This document shows positions 41,922-50,946 of a DNA stretch of 50,946 bases, piece after piece (the first letter of the stretch is position 1; every line of letters starts with the position of its first letter). A program made the position numbers and the translations under genes. This stretch comes from Protostelium mycophagum. Its lineage: Eukaryota; Evosea; Variosea; Protosteliida; Protosteliaceae. The notes under the pieces were generated by a model. The model searched no databases. It was given only the letters and a program-made list of their open reading frames with translations, and was not told the origin of the DNA. The stretch is from positions 1-50,946 of the forward strand of contig MZNV01000681.1 of assembly GCA_002081555.1 (NCBI GenBank). Reading direction: 5' to 3'.

Positions 41922-44230
41922 TCATCTGATATAATTAGTGCGAGCAGCCCATCTCCAGTACTGTATAATCTTGTTTATTTTCTGGTTCAATGTTGGTCTG
42001 GGTATGTGTGTATCCACTGCGTGAATCCTTTCTCTGAACATTTTTGGGGTGAGTCCTTTGTCTCCTAGGGTTGCTGGCATGTTGTATGATTGATTATGGT
42101 ATTGGGAGGTATTAAACCATGGCATCCATAGCTCTGTTTTCATATCGTATTTGTTGCCCATCTTTATGATGTCTTCCCATGCTGCATTGTTTTGTTGTTT
42201 TGCCGCTGTACATAAGCCCAGTGCGTGTTCAGCGTCTTTTGTTGTTGCTGGTTCCAGTGTGGTGCATCTGGTGCAGATGTCAGAGTCAGTCATTTTTAAT
42301 CGTTTTTCAGTTTGGTCGTCCATATAGTGCCTGTGAGTCAAGTTTGCGTAGGGTTCATTTTTCTTTGGGAGTGATTCATAGTCCACTTTGCCACATAGGA
42401 ACTTAGTTCTCACTGGTTGTCTCTTTTTCCAGTCTTCAGTGAAGTGTTTGTATCTTGTCGTTTTCCATACTACTCTTAAGTGTTGTACTGTTATTTGGTT
42501 GTGTATCCAGTGATGTACTTTCTGTGGCAGTCCCTGAGCAGGTATGGTGTGTTGTGCCATTTATGCAGGTTAGCAGCTTCGTCAGCTTTCTCGTTCATAT
42601 GTTCGATGTGTGTAGCTTTATCCTTGAATCTTTCCCTGTTCTGCAATTTCCGTTTGTCTGCGTCCCTATAGTTGTCATTCGCGTGGGCTCTAACGTGGTG
42701 GAATTTGGTAGTTGCTCCTCGTTGTTTTTGGAGTTGGATCATTGCTCTCAGTTGTAGTTTACTTTCTGCATTGCTGGACTATTTATTTGTCTTCTGGATA
42801 GGTCTGTACAGTTGTTTGCAAAACGGACACAATTGAGGGAGTCACTAAATAGACTTATTTTATTATGTGTGTTTGTTAGTTCTATTCCGTTAATGATGGC
42901 TTGCAGCTCTGCATTGTTGATTTTTTGCGCCCCTATTGTAGATCCAGTGCATATCATTGGTTCTGTATCTCCCATTACCGCACTGTATGTAGCTCTGTTG
43001 TGTCTGAGAGATCCGTCTGTGTATATGTTGATGTGGTCCTCGTTGTAGGGGTATGTTGTGTTGTTGTCAGTGGGTGTGTGTACTCAATACCACTGTCGTA
43101 CTTTCTTCAGTACCATTCTGCCCCAGCCTTGGTAAGGGTCCGTATCTATTGCTCCTGTGTGTGCTGGGGCGTCCATGTTAATTTTGTCGAATTCTTTGAT
43201 CGTTAGTGGGCCATTTTTGGTGGTCAATTGTGTTATATATCTTACGTCTGCTTTGTGGAGTGCCTGTATTACTTTCTTGTCGGTTATGATGGTTTCTATC
43301 TTGTCTGTTTTACCATCCTCAATTTTGATCTGTAGCTTGTGTAGGTGTGGTGCTCTTGTTTTTACAATGTATGCTCTGAGGGAGTCATTCACAACTTCAT
43401 CGTTTAGCACCCTTTCCACTGAGTGGTTGATGTATGCCGCTGTATTTTCCGTGTGGAGGTTCTTGAGTCCTCTGTACATGTACCAGTATGCTTTGTTGGT
43501 TTGTGGTGGGAGGTTGCCGGCTTTGTTCAGTTTCTTGACTATCCATTTGTCCAGTCTCTCTAGCCACTCGTTGTCTGTGGTGTACATCAGTCTTGTTCTG
43601 TATGATATTGACGTGTTTGCAATAGCGTTTATTATTCTGATTTTTTGGTCCAGCAGGAGTCCTTTCTCAGTTAGTGTCAAGTTGACCGTGTTTACGTATT
43701 TCCTTGTCAGCTGTTCGATTTGTGGTCTCTAGTCCATTGTCAGGTTGGTTGTCTATTCTAGGTATGTGAACATGCCATATTCTCCTTGTTCATCCAGTTT
43801 CTCGCCCTTATATGTGATGTCAGCTTTGTCCTCTATTGTGCCTCTCTAGTGATAGCTGCTTTTCGTGGTGTTGATGTTTATGTCGTTATGTGTCATGAAT
43901 TGCTCAACCATGTCCATTTGTTGTTTGACTCCCTCTTTGGATTGGCTGATCAGTGCCATGTCATCTGTGTATGCCCCACCGTCATATTTGTCAGTGCCAA
44001 TCATGTATATGTCTGTTGCTGTTGCTTGTATCCATTCCAGTAGTGGGTTTAGAAAAAGCGAGTAGAGTATTGGAGAAAGCCCATCTCCTTATCTGAGTCC
44101 AGCCGTTATGTTGATTGCTGTGGTTGTACCTTCCTGCATCATAAGTTTGGTGATGTATCCCTTAACCATATCCATTATTAGGTGCACATCAGCTTTCCAC
44201 AGTCCATATGCTGTTAAGAAGAATGCCACC
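41922..44230 (-). mobile_element. LINE, 5'-truncated copy with RNase H
   Basis: Same family as the copy at 19258-22722. Starting within the RT palm (right side), it has a YTDD-type box (GGAYTDDMALIS, about 43950-43990), RT thumb/connection (43084-43680), an RNase H-like domain (SLFSDSLNCVRF, then HHVRAHANDN, about 42560-42930) and a C-terminal zinc knuckle (CTRCTT...HALGLC, about 42190-42290) in the 41922-42560 frame. The 5' half is absent, as usual for LINE truncation. No polyA or target duplication was found at the 3' end. Frames are interrupted at least twice (near 42745 and 43080). Domain order EN-RT-RNH-CCHC places the family in the I-like group. Confidence 0.85.
42491..42975 (-). pseudogene. 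LINE RNase H domain
   Basis: Two minus frames cover TGSTIGAQKINNAELQAIIN with the catalytic-type Glu, SLFSDSLNCVRF with an Asp, and HHVRAHANDN...NEKADEAANL, which is the usual RNase H ending. A short gap between frames (42743-42747) interrupts it. Confidence 0.75.
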
Positions 44231-44467
44231 AGTGCTTGCCTTCAGAAGATCCGAAATTTAGAGGTAACTGTACGACATATCGTTCTTCATAACTGATCAA
44301 CACAGATCAAAACTGTGCAATTTCAATCTGACATGATGTAGGTACCAACATGACACAAGATTCAATTTTAATGTGGACGCATGGAGTGCGACGCATCAAC
44401 GTGGAGATGGGGATTTTTATGGCAGGTCATTTTGGTGATTAGGTCATTTCACAGACCGCACGCAAGG
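44231..44467 (+). other. Junction with a decayed exon-like stretch
   Basis: Ends AAG/GTGAGT at 44468. The last 100 bp are a diverged relative of 34990-35162. No intact frame. Confidence 0.3.
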
Positions 44468-44776
44468 TGAGTCGGTCATGTGCACAGCGGCAGAGCCACT
44501 GTGTTAAATAATATTGTGCACATTGGTAGAGCCGCTGTATATATTTGATAATATATTGTGCACAGCGGCAGAGCCGCTGCATATTATTGAATAATATTTG
44601 TATACATTTAAATAATATATTGTGCACAGCGGCATTGTTGCTGCATTTAAATTTGATAAATATTGTGTACAGCAGCTTGGCCGCTGTATAAAAACTGAAG
44701 AATATTTGTGCACAGTGGCAGATCCGCTGCATAAAAACTGAAAAATATTTGTGCACATTGGCTTACCTTGCAGGAT
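44468..44776 (+). repeat. Hairpin minisatellite filling a probable intron
   Basis: About seven units of GTGCACAGCGGCAGAGCCGC plus AT-rich spacer, the same family as 35163-36160. The array is bounded by GTGAGT at 44468 and TTACCTTGCAG ending at about 44776, exactly as an intron would be. The following stretch to the GTAAAG near 44868 could be an exon, but no long frame is kept. Confidence 0.6.
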
Positions 44777-44926
44777 GTCTTCGCCGTTGATCGCAGGCCC
44801 GTAAAACAACAATGAGTCCAAGATCGATTTCGAATGTTGCTCAAGATTGAGCTCCACAACCATCAAGGTAAAGTCTTCTTACGTGTGAACATTTCCTTTG
44901 TATGACCGCCTTCGTTGTGTTGAGAG

Positions 44927-45358
44927 TTGAATAAGATTGAGTTTTACAATCCTCATTTGTGCTCATTTGCAAATTCTGCTACTCACTGCTTAGTATTTGC
45001 AGCTCATAACTGCAAACCAACTGCTCTTCATGAAAATAAATTAGAAAGTGTCCTTCAGGCTGCAATGGAGAGATTAATGCGCATTGCAACCAGTGTCTCA
45101 GCTGCTCAAAGAGAGAGTGTGAGGAGTGCAAAGAATAGGGAGAGAGTTGAAAGGTTGCGACAAGGTACATACAGAACAAGAGTGGAGACGAGGGAAAGAA
45201 GGTGACACACTCTTACAACGGAATTGCTGTAGGACTGGCAGAGAAAGGATGGGAGGTACAACTGACAGATTGGGCGGCCTTTCAGAAGCTACTGGAGAGG
45301 CCCTTTGACAGACTCAATAACGGACAGTTTCTCTATAGATTTGCAGACCCCTCACCCT
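44927..45358 (+). CDS. Hypothetical ORF in two frames
   Basis: A frame from 44927 encodes a charged, helical region (LQAAMERLMRIATSVSAAQR, then RSAKNRERVERLRQ) to 45205. An overlapping frame from about 45155 continues with VTHSYNGIAVGLAEKGWEVQ, DWAAFQKLLERPFDRLNNGQ and FLYRFADPSP before TGA at 45356. The change of frame could be a short intron or a frameshift. Not recognised. Confidence 0.35.
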
Positions 45359-45599
45359 GATGACATTATAAACATTAATGTGCAACACACTCATCAAATA
45401 AAAATGTTTGGAAATCTCAAAACACTACTGTTTGATTTTGTTGTGTGTATTTGTGCTCAAAATAATTTTCCAGATTTTATTAAGTGGCACACCCATTCAA
45501 CAATTTTATTCATTTCTTTTCAAACTTCTTCTCCAGTTCTATGTATTTCTAGCACAAGTCAGTCTCAATCACAGCAAAATAAAATAATTTGAAAATCAA

Positions 45600-46180
45600 T
45601 GTTACTGTAAAATTGGTGAAAATGGTCAAAAGTTTGGTTTGCGGCAGGAGGGGGAGTTTGAATCCTTTCCGTAATATTATGCATCGGTGATGTATTTATG
45701 TATTATGAGCAATTTTGAGCCTTTGCCAAAAATTTTTATTCTGCGGTTGTATGATGATTTTTGGCAGAATATTGATGATATGAATGAGAGGGCAACTAAC
45801 GTTTATACCTGCCTTTAATTGATTTACACAGTCCTCCATCATATGCAGCAGCACATATGCTGTTGTCATCAACACAGAAGCACATTGAAATGATAATTAC
45901 TGTTAATTAGTTGTCACATGTTAATTATTAAGAATTGTTGCATTGCATGATGTCTTTATATGCCTTGCTCACGGCAAATCATGGGTCATATTCACATCAA
46001 GACACTAGAAATACTTGTCATTCTTACTTTTCAAATCTCGTCACAATCTTCAAGGTCTTAGAAGGTCTCTCTGGTGATGTTTATTGATGCTTGGTCATCA
46101 AAAAAAGAGGGCACAAAAAATAGCCGTCACAGACCAAAGTCGACGTTTCCAAAATGCGCTGCAGTCGCCGGGATTAAGGG
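45600..46180. other. Spacer, nothing recognised
   Basis: AT-rich; no supported frame. It should contain the promoter and first exon of the next gene. Confidence 0.35.
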
Positions 46181-48236
46181 TTAATTCTTTGTGCAACAAG
46201 TTGGTGGCAAAATAATTTCGTCAGATCAAGCCTTCAATGGTGAGTAGATCATCTTCTACTTGTTTTTGATTAATTCTAAATTCATTACGCTCTCAGCAAA
46301 GTTGACCCCTCCAATCAGGATGTGAATGAGACAAATCTCGAGTCTTTGGGATCAGAAGAGATTATAGTGAGTGAGGTAAATAATGCTGATTATCAAGAGA
46401 AAGGTAAACTTGTGTTGCTCGTTATATTGAATGTATGCATAATATTGATTCTTAGGTAATAGAAAACGAAACAAAACCCATAGAGCTCAAAAGAAAACAA
46501 TACGCAAGCAGCAGAAAATAAAGACAGAGTTAGCTCTACACAAAAGTGTATGTTCTCAACCTTTGCATGAATTATGCTGATCTTGACCAGTATTGTTGCA
46601 CCAGCGTGAAAATCTGGTATTTACCCCGCCGAGAAGATGCAGAATTGAGGCTATTGGGCAACACTGATCCAATATTTGTGGAAGAGGGCTTTTGCACAAT
46701 TGAAAAGCCAGGCCTCTATACCATTGTCGACCAGGACACTAAGGAAATACGCTTTGTAGTACGCATCACTCCTCGAAAGCGTATCACTTCTTTGTTGAAA
46801 TCAAGATTGAAAAAGCTTCTGAAAGAGATGGTGCACTATGCAAAAACACACAATAAGATCACTTGTAATGGATCCTGCAAGGTGGATGGAGCAGAAGGAG
46901 AGATGTATGCTAGAGGATACCGTGTGGAGTATAATGCCAGTGCCGATATTGGAACTTATGTGGAGAAACTGAAACATCGCAATTCAAAGGAGCAAGAAAG
47001 AACGATGAATGTGGATGCAGACATACACCAGTTTTATGGAGAAAGGTAGAATCATATATAATTATTTATACATACAAACAATTAAATAGTATTCACTTTG
47101 AATTACATTTCATAATGTTGATAATGCAGGTTTAATTCATTATCATCTAGTATTCATAATGCAACAAAAAACAATAATATTAAAATGGATGCACCATTCT
47201 TTGGTATTCCTTATAGTGAAAAAGAACAGGAGTATATGTTTGCTTCAAACTTCACTTTTACTTGGGGTACATAACGATTATAATTCATTATATATAAACC
47301 TTGTGCAGGTGACTTCTCCAATGGATTTCATTTGGACAACAATTTTAGCCCTTTTTCTTATGGAATTTGGATTCCAATGAAGACAGATGGGAGTATTGCT
47401 AGTCACCACGATGGGTATTCACAAGAAGGTGGACATTTTGTGCTAGCTTCATACGGAGTACGTGTCAATCTGGGCATGTTAGATGGACTGACTGAGATGA
47501 TTTGGGTGGGAAATGAGGACGTCCACGCTACTTTACCAAGCCAAACTGCAAAAGACTTTCATATGTTTGGGAGCTCCTGTCAAACTTCGAAGGCTTTAAT
47601 AAATAAAATAACCAAGGTAAAATCAGAGGGAAGAAATGTCTGTGACCAAAACCAGAAGGTACCGATTTAATATAGTATCACCTAACTAATTCCAAATAGG
47701 AATAATTGGTGATATTCTATATTTTGATGAGATCAATCTGAAGGATATAAAGTATATGATGGTATAATTCGTCTAAGGTAGCCTACTCGTTTTATCAAAA
47801 TACTATCCTCTATATGTTATGTTTCATGGGCGGCTCAAACTTTCTCTTGTTATAATTATTAAAATCAATTTCCACTTGCATCCTTTGTTTGTTTGGTGAA
47901 ATTTTCGTATTGTCTATATTGATCCATATTTCTGCATTTTTCTCTGTTCATTTTTGGTATTTATGCAATTGCCTTTTTTGACACAAATAATATTCAGATC
48001 ATACTCACCATCAAACAGGTGAGATCTGCCTACATCTTACCCTGCTTGACGTTTTCTACCGGGATCACATCCCACAAAAATCAGCATTCTCAACACTGGC
48101 ATTTTTTGGAGAGAAAATGAAGGTGATTAACGATGAGGAGGCCCCTGCTCAGGAAACCAACTACGCTTGTTTGAAGAAGCAAAGGGGGGCAATTTCTAAC
48201 GTAGATTTTGAGAAGATTGAGATGCTGGACAACTAG
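46180..48236 (+). CDS. 2OG-Fe(II) dioxygenase-like protein, seven exons
   Basis: Exons: to 46239 (start unclear), 46297-46403, 46456-46547, 46591-47045, 47130-47266, 47309-47616, and last about 48019-48236 (TAG). Introns of 52, 43, 84 and 42 nt keep phase through the five central exons; the join to the last exon is unresolved. The N-terminus is highly basic (GNRKRNKTHRAQKKTIRKQQ). The C-terminal half has a double-stranded beta-helix pattern: FHLDNNFSPFSYGIWIP with an HxD metal site (47329-47337), GGHFVLASYGVRVNLG, then MIWVGNEDVHATLPS with the likely distal His. This order (HxD, GxF..P/S.YG, W.G...H.T) is like TET/JBP-related dioxygenases of fungi and protists, which oxidise thymine or 5-methylcytosine. 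Whether this one acts on DNA is inference. An alternative is another 2OG oxygenase subfamily. Confidence 0.65.
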
Positions 48237-48267
48237 TTTCATTGCTTTTTTAGAACCGATAAGCTAT

Positions 48268-48290
48268 CAGATCGCTTAGCGAGCGATCTG
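48268..48290. terminator. Perfect hairpin in the 3' flank of the dioxygenase gene
   Basis: CAGATCGCT, 5-nt loop, AGCGATCTG, 32 nt after the stop codon. It could be an RNA 3'-end structure; no function is shown. Confidence 0.35.
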
Positions 48291-48421
48291 AAGAAGATCA
48301 ATACATACCTAACGCCCTCACAAAAACAAAAACAAATTCAATCCATCAGACTATCCAACAGCTATTCTCAACAGACAATTTTTGTGTACTCCATACTTAA
48401 GTTTCATACTCTTATGGTGGC

Positions 48422-50216
48422 TTAAGAAAAGTGGCGTAGAAGTCGCAATACTCTTTTACGCATGCCCGAAAGGATATCAGGGCAAAGTATAAAACTTAGT
48501 TTCAAAAGAGCTGCCAATGTGTCATGCCTTGACCTCATGATGACTATTCTCATGTTCTTTGGCACATACAGACGTTCTTGATAATATAATAGACCATCTT
48601 CTACGAAGAACCCTTTGTCAGTGAGATCATCATCTGCTGAAGTCATCTCCAGCTTAGACAGCCTGCCTGAGTTTGGCGGGTGGTCTGGCCTATTTTTATC
48701 CTTGAACAAATGCATCCATTGCATTGTTGACAAAAAGTACTCATCACTGAGGTTACACTCAGCAATTTCCTTCTCCAGCTGCGTTTGCTCTTTTACCACA
48801 ACATCCTTGTTTTGAATTGAGGCAAAGAGGTGAGATGGTAGGAGACATTTTTTCATATGCTCTTTGTCCCCTATGTCGAGTTCATCTTGCTCACGCCTCA
48901 ACAAAGCATCAGCCAACACATTTTTGCATTGAAAAGAAACTCCGTGTAAATCTCAAGAAGTATAAATTCCACACTGATAGAGTTGAATTCTTGGGATATG
49001 AAGTGACACCTACAGGAGTCAATATGATCTTAGATAGAGTACAAACAATACGTGAGTGGCTACCGCCCACAAATGTGAAGTCATTGCAGTCATTTCTAGG
49101 TTTCTGCAATTTCTACAGAAGTTTCATTAGAGATTATTCTGAGATTGCAACGCCTTTGACAGATTTGACACGTAAAGGTATACTTGGCAATGGACGAACA
49201 AAGCTGAAGCTGCATTCCTTAAGTTAAAGGAAGCTTTCTGCACTGGTGAAATTGTATGTCATTTCAATCCAAAGCTGCCAATTATTCTGGAAACAGATGT
49301 GTCAGACTTTGCAATTTCAGGTGTGCTTTCACAAGTACATGATGATGGTACATACCCAGTGGGATATTTTTCACGAAAACTGAAGGCTGCAGAGCTTAAT
49401 TACGATACTCACGACAAAGAGTTATTGGCAATAATAGAATCTTTGAAAGGTTGGCGCCATTTCACGATGGAGACGCCAGTACCAATAAAAATTATGACAG
49501 ACCATAATAATTTGAAGTACTTTATGAGTACAAAGGAACTGAATTGTCGACAAGTACGTTGGGCGCAGTTTTTGGCTGATTTTAATTTTGTGTTGGAACA
49601 CAGACCTGGAAAGGAAAAAGCTTCAGTACAGCACAAACATGTTGCACATGCTCTTCCTTGCTGGCACTATAGATCAGGAAATCATCCAGAAATATTTGGA
49701 CGAATATGTCTAACATGTCAGAGAAACACTTGTTGACATTGCCTGAAATGTACCAGGAGCATTAGACAGTCCAAATGGCATAACCAGGTACTCAAACAAC
49801 CCGTACCGTGTTAGAAAAGCAGTCTTCCATTTGTCACCTTGCTTAATTTGAATTAGCCAATATGCGTCTTTGAGATTTAACGTCAAATAAATCACAGAGA
49901 GCGCTATTCGGTCTAACATTTCATTAATTAAGGGCAAAGGGTAGGCGTTCTTCACAGTATGATCATTTAGCCTCCTATAATCTACACACAGCCTCAATGT
50001 CCCATCTTTTTTCTTTGCAAACAAAATTGGTGCACCCGTTGGTGAAGTCGATGGTCGAATAAGGCCTTTTTCCGTCATGTCCTTCACATATTTCTGTACA
50101 ACCAGCAGTTCATTTTCTGACAAGTTGTACAACGTACCCATAGGTGGTATTTTACCATCTATCAAGTCTATTACCTTCCGCAGTCTCTTGAAAATATGCA
50201 GTGCTCGAATACCCAT
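48422..50216. mobile_element. Ty3/gypsy pol, broken, parts on both strands
   Basis: Fossil. Parts: reverse transcriptase fingers/palm (about 49740-50216, minus; FAKKKDGTLRLCVDYRRLND, MPFGLSNAPGTFQ), RT end and RNase H (about 48900-49640, plus; VEFLGYEVTPTG, LQSFLGFCNFYRSFI, YDTHDKELLAIIESL), and the integrase N-terminal region (48422-48919, minus; DKGFFVEDGLLYYQERLYVP). The central part thus runs opposite to both flanks. No LTRs recognised. Broken in several places. Closely related to the element at 12490-17180 by its RNase H peptide (TMETxxPxxIMTDHNNLxYF). Confidence 0.8.
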
Positions 50217-50289
50217 TAAATGTGGACAAAAAACTCATCAGTCCATGGGTTCAATGTGGCCAGCAGCTGGCCTTTGAACACTAAGTGTA
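50217..50289. other. Junction, nothing recognised
   Basis: Short stretch between the Ty3 fossil and the terminal tandem repeat. Confidence 0.3.
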
Positions 50290-50535
50290 GAGTTTATTAT
50301 AATTTTGTCGCTGTGTATTTTGTTGCAATTATGTTGCTGTGTACATTTATGCAACTTTATTGCTATATACAGTGATGCAATTTTATTGTTGTATGCAGTG
50401 GTGCAATTTTATTGGCATTTTGTCACAGTGATGTGACCTTGTCCTTGTGTACAATGGTGCAATTTTATCGCTGTGTACAATAGTGCAATTTCATTGATGT
50501 GTACAGTTGTGCAATTTTATAGCTGTGTACAGTGG
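50290..50535. repeat. Tandem repeat, ~33-bp unit
   Basis: Seven or so units of GTGCAATTTTATTGCTGTGT followed by ACAGTG or similar, with period about 30-35 bp. The GTACAGTGG part recalls the GTGCACAGCGG of the hairpin satellite but lacks its GCCGC arm. Confidence 0.7.
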
Positions 50536-50536
50536 T

Positions 50537-50575
50537 ACCGTGACTCGCTTGCGGTATTGATTTCCGAGTCACGGT
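50537..50575. repeat. Perfect 11-bp inverted repeat
   Basis: ACCGTGACTCG (50537-50547) and CGAGTCACGGT (50565-50575) around a 17-nt loop, directly after the tandem repeat. A shorter CGAGTC/GACTCG pair follows near 50588-50600. Confidence 0.7.
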
Positions 50576-50946
50576 TGCTTACCGTATCGAGTCGGACTCG
50601 TGCAGGTCCTTAAAATAAATCAAATAAAGAGCTAGCCCAAGATTGTTTTTTGAGTATCGTAAGATAGACTACAACACATGAGATAAAACTGTCGCATTTA
50701 TTTATTTATTAATATGGTTTTGCCACATCTCTATTGACATATTCTTTGATTTCCTCATTGTAATATGTTTGTTGATAAGGTAGGCAACAACAATCCATCT
50801 CTTGTTATGTGTGGCATCAAAAGATGTGAGGTAAACGTGATTCAACTGCGCCTAAAGTTGCGGTAAGATGTGCTCAAAACCAATGGAAATCTCCGGTTCT
50901 TCTTACAGGATTTTGAGGCCTTCTCATTGGCAATTATCCGTGACAG
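50576..50946. other. Window end, nothing recognised
   Basis: No supported gene. Exons of a gene extending past the window cannot be excluded. Confidence 0.35.

Noticed and set aside
43157-43732. 191-codon plus-strand frame with hydrophobic segments
   Set aside because: It is antisense to the LINE thumb and connection region, which matches the other LINE copy on the minus strand.

Overview
The window is the left end of a eukaryotic chromosome. It opens with CCCTAAA telomere repeats (1-73) and runs inward through a subtelomere full of mobile DNA. The telomere unit is the TTTAGGG type found in plants, green algae and many protists. Protein genes are split by very small GT-AG introns. Where both sides fix the frame they measure 42-54 nt, most often 43-45 nt, and end in -tag/-cag. 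Coding DNA is richer in GC than the AT-rich spacers. This fits a small-genome unicellular eukaryote; the sequence alone does not fix the lineage.

Layout. 0.4-6.3 kb: a gene cluster with a SET-domain protein (minus), a short membrane ORF, a kinesin-like motor, a complete 113-aa RING-finger protein hidden by two tiny introns, and a coiled-coil gene. 7.1-11.2 kb: LINE fragments, a small ORF, copy A of an unrecognised gene family, and a ~304-bp repeat array. 11.9-17.2 kb: a broken Ty3/gypsy element with a proline-rich 280-codon ORF between gag and pol, and a TGTTAGG...CCTAACA terminal repeat. 17.2-19.2 kb: a two-exon gene, a palindrome-bounded element holding interstitial telomere repeats, and hairpins. 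19.2-24.6 kb: a LINE, then a chromodomain gene split by an insertion that itself contains another insertion, each with its own target-site duplication. 24.8-26.5 kb: a small virus-like cassette with an HUH replication-protein-like ORF and a membrane-tailed protein. 26.6-34.7 kb: a multi-exon P-loop NTPase (Crinkler/RHS-like), an unrecognised multi-exon gene, and a truncated P-type cation ATPase. 35-38.6 kb: hairpin satellite, a 15-nt minisatellite, and a compact LTR element with an intact 5-bp target duplication. 38.7-44.2 kb: a Ty3 fragment, copy B of the unknown family (complete to its stop), and a second LINE. 44.5-50.9 kb: another hairpin array that looks like an intron, a small ORF, a seven-exon 2OG-Fe(II) dioxygenase-like gene, a third broken Ty3 pol, and terminal tandem repeats.

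The host genes do not form one pathway. The SET, chromodomain and dioxygenase proteins are chromatin-type factors sitting among retroelements, which is suggestive but unproven. The strongest candidates for something undescribed are the unknown two-copy family (copies near 8.7-9.3 kb and 40.0-41.5 kb), the HUH/membrane-protein cassette at 24.8-25.9 kb, and the hairpin satellite that lies inside introns.
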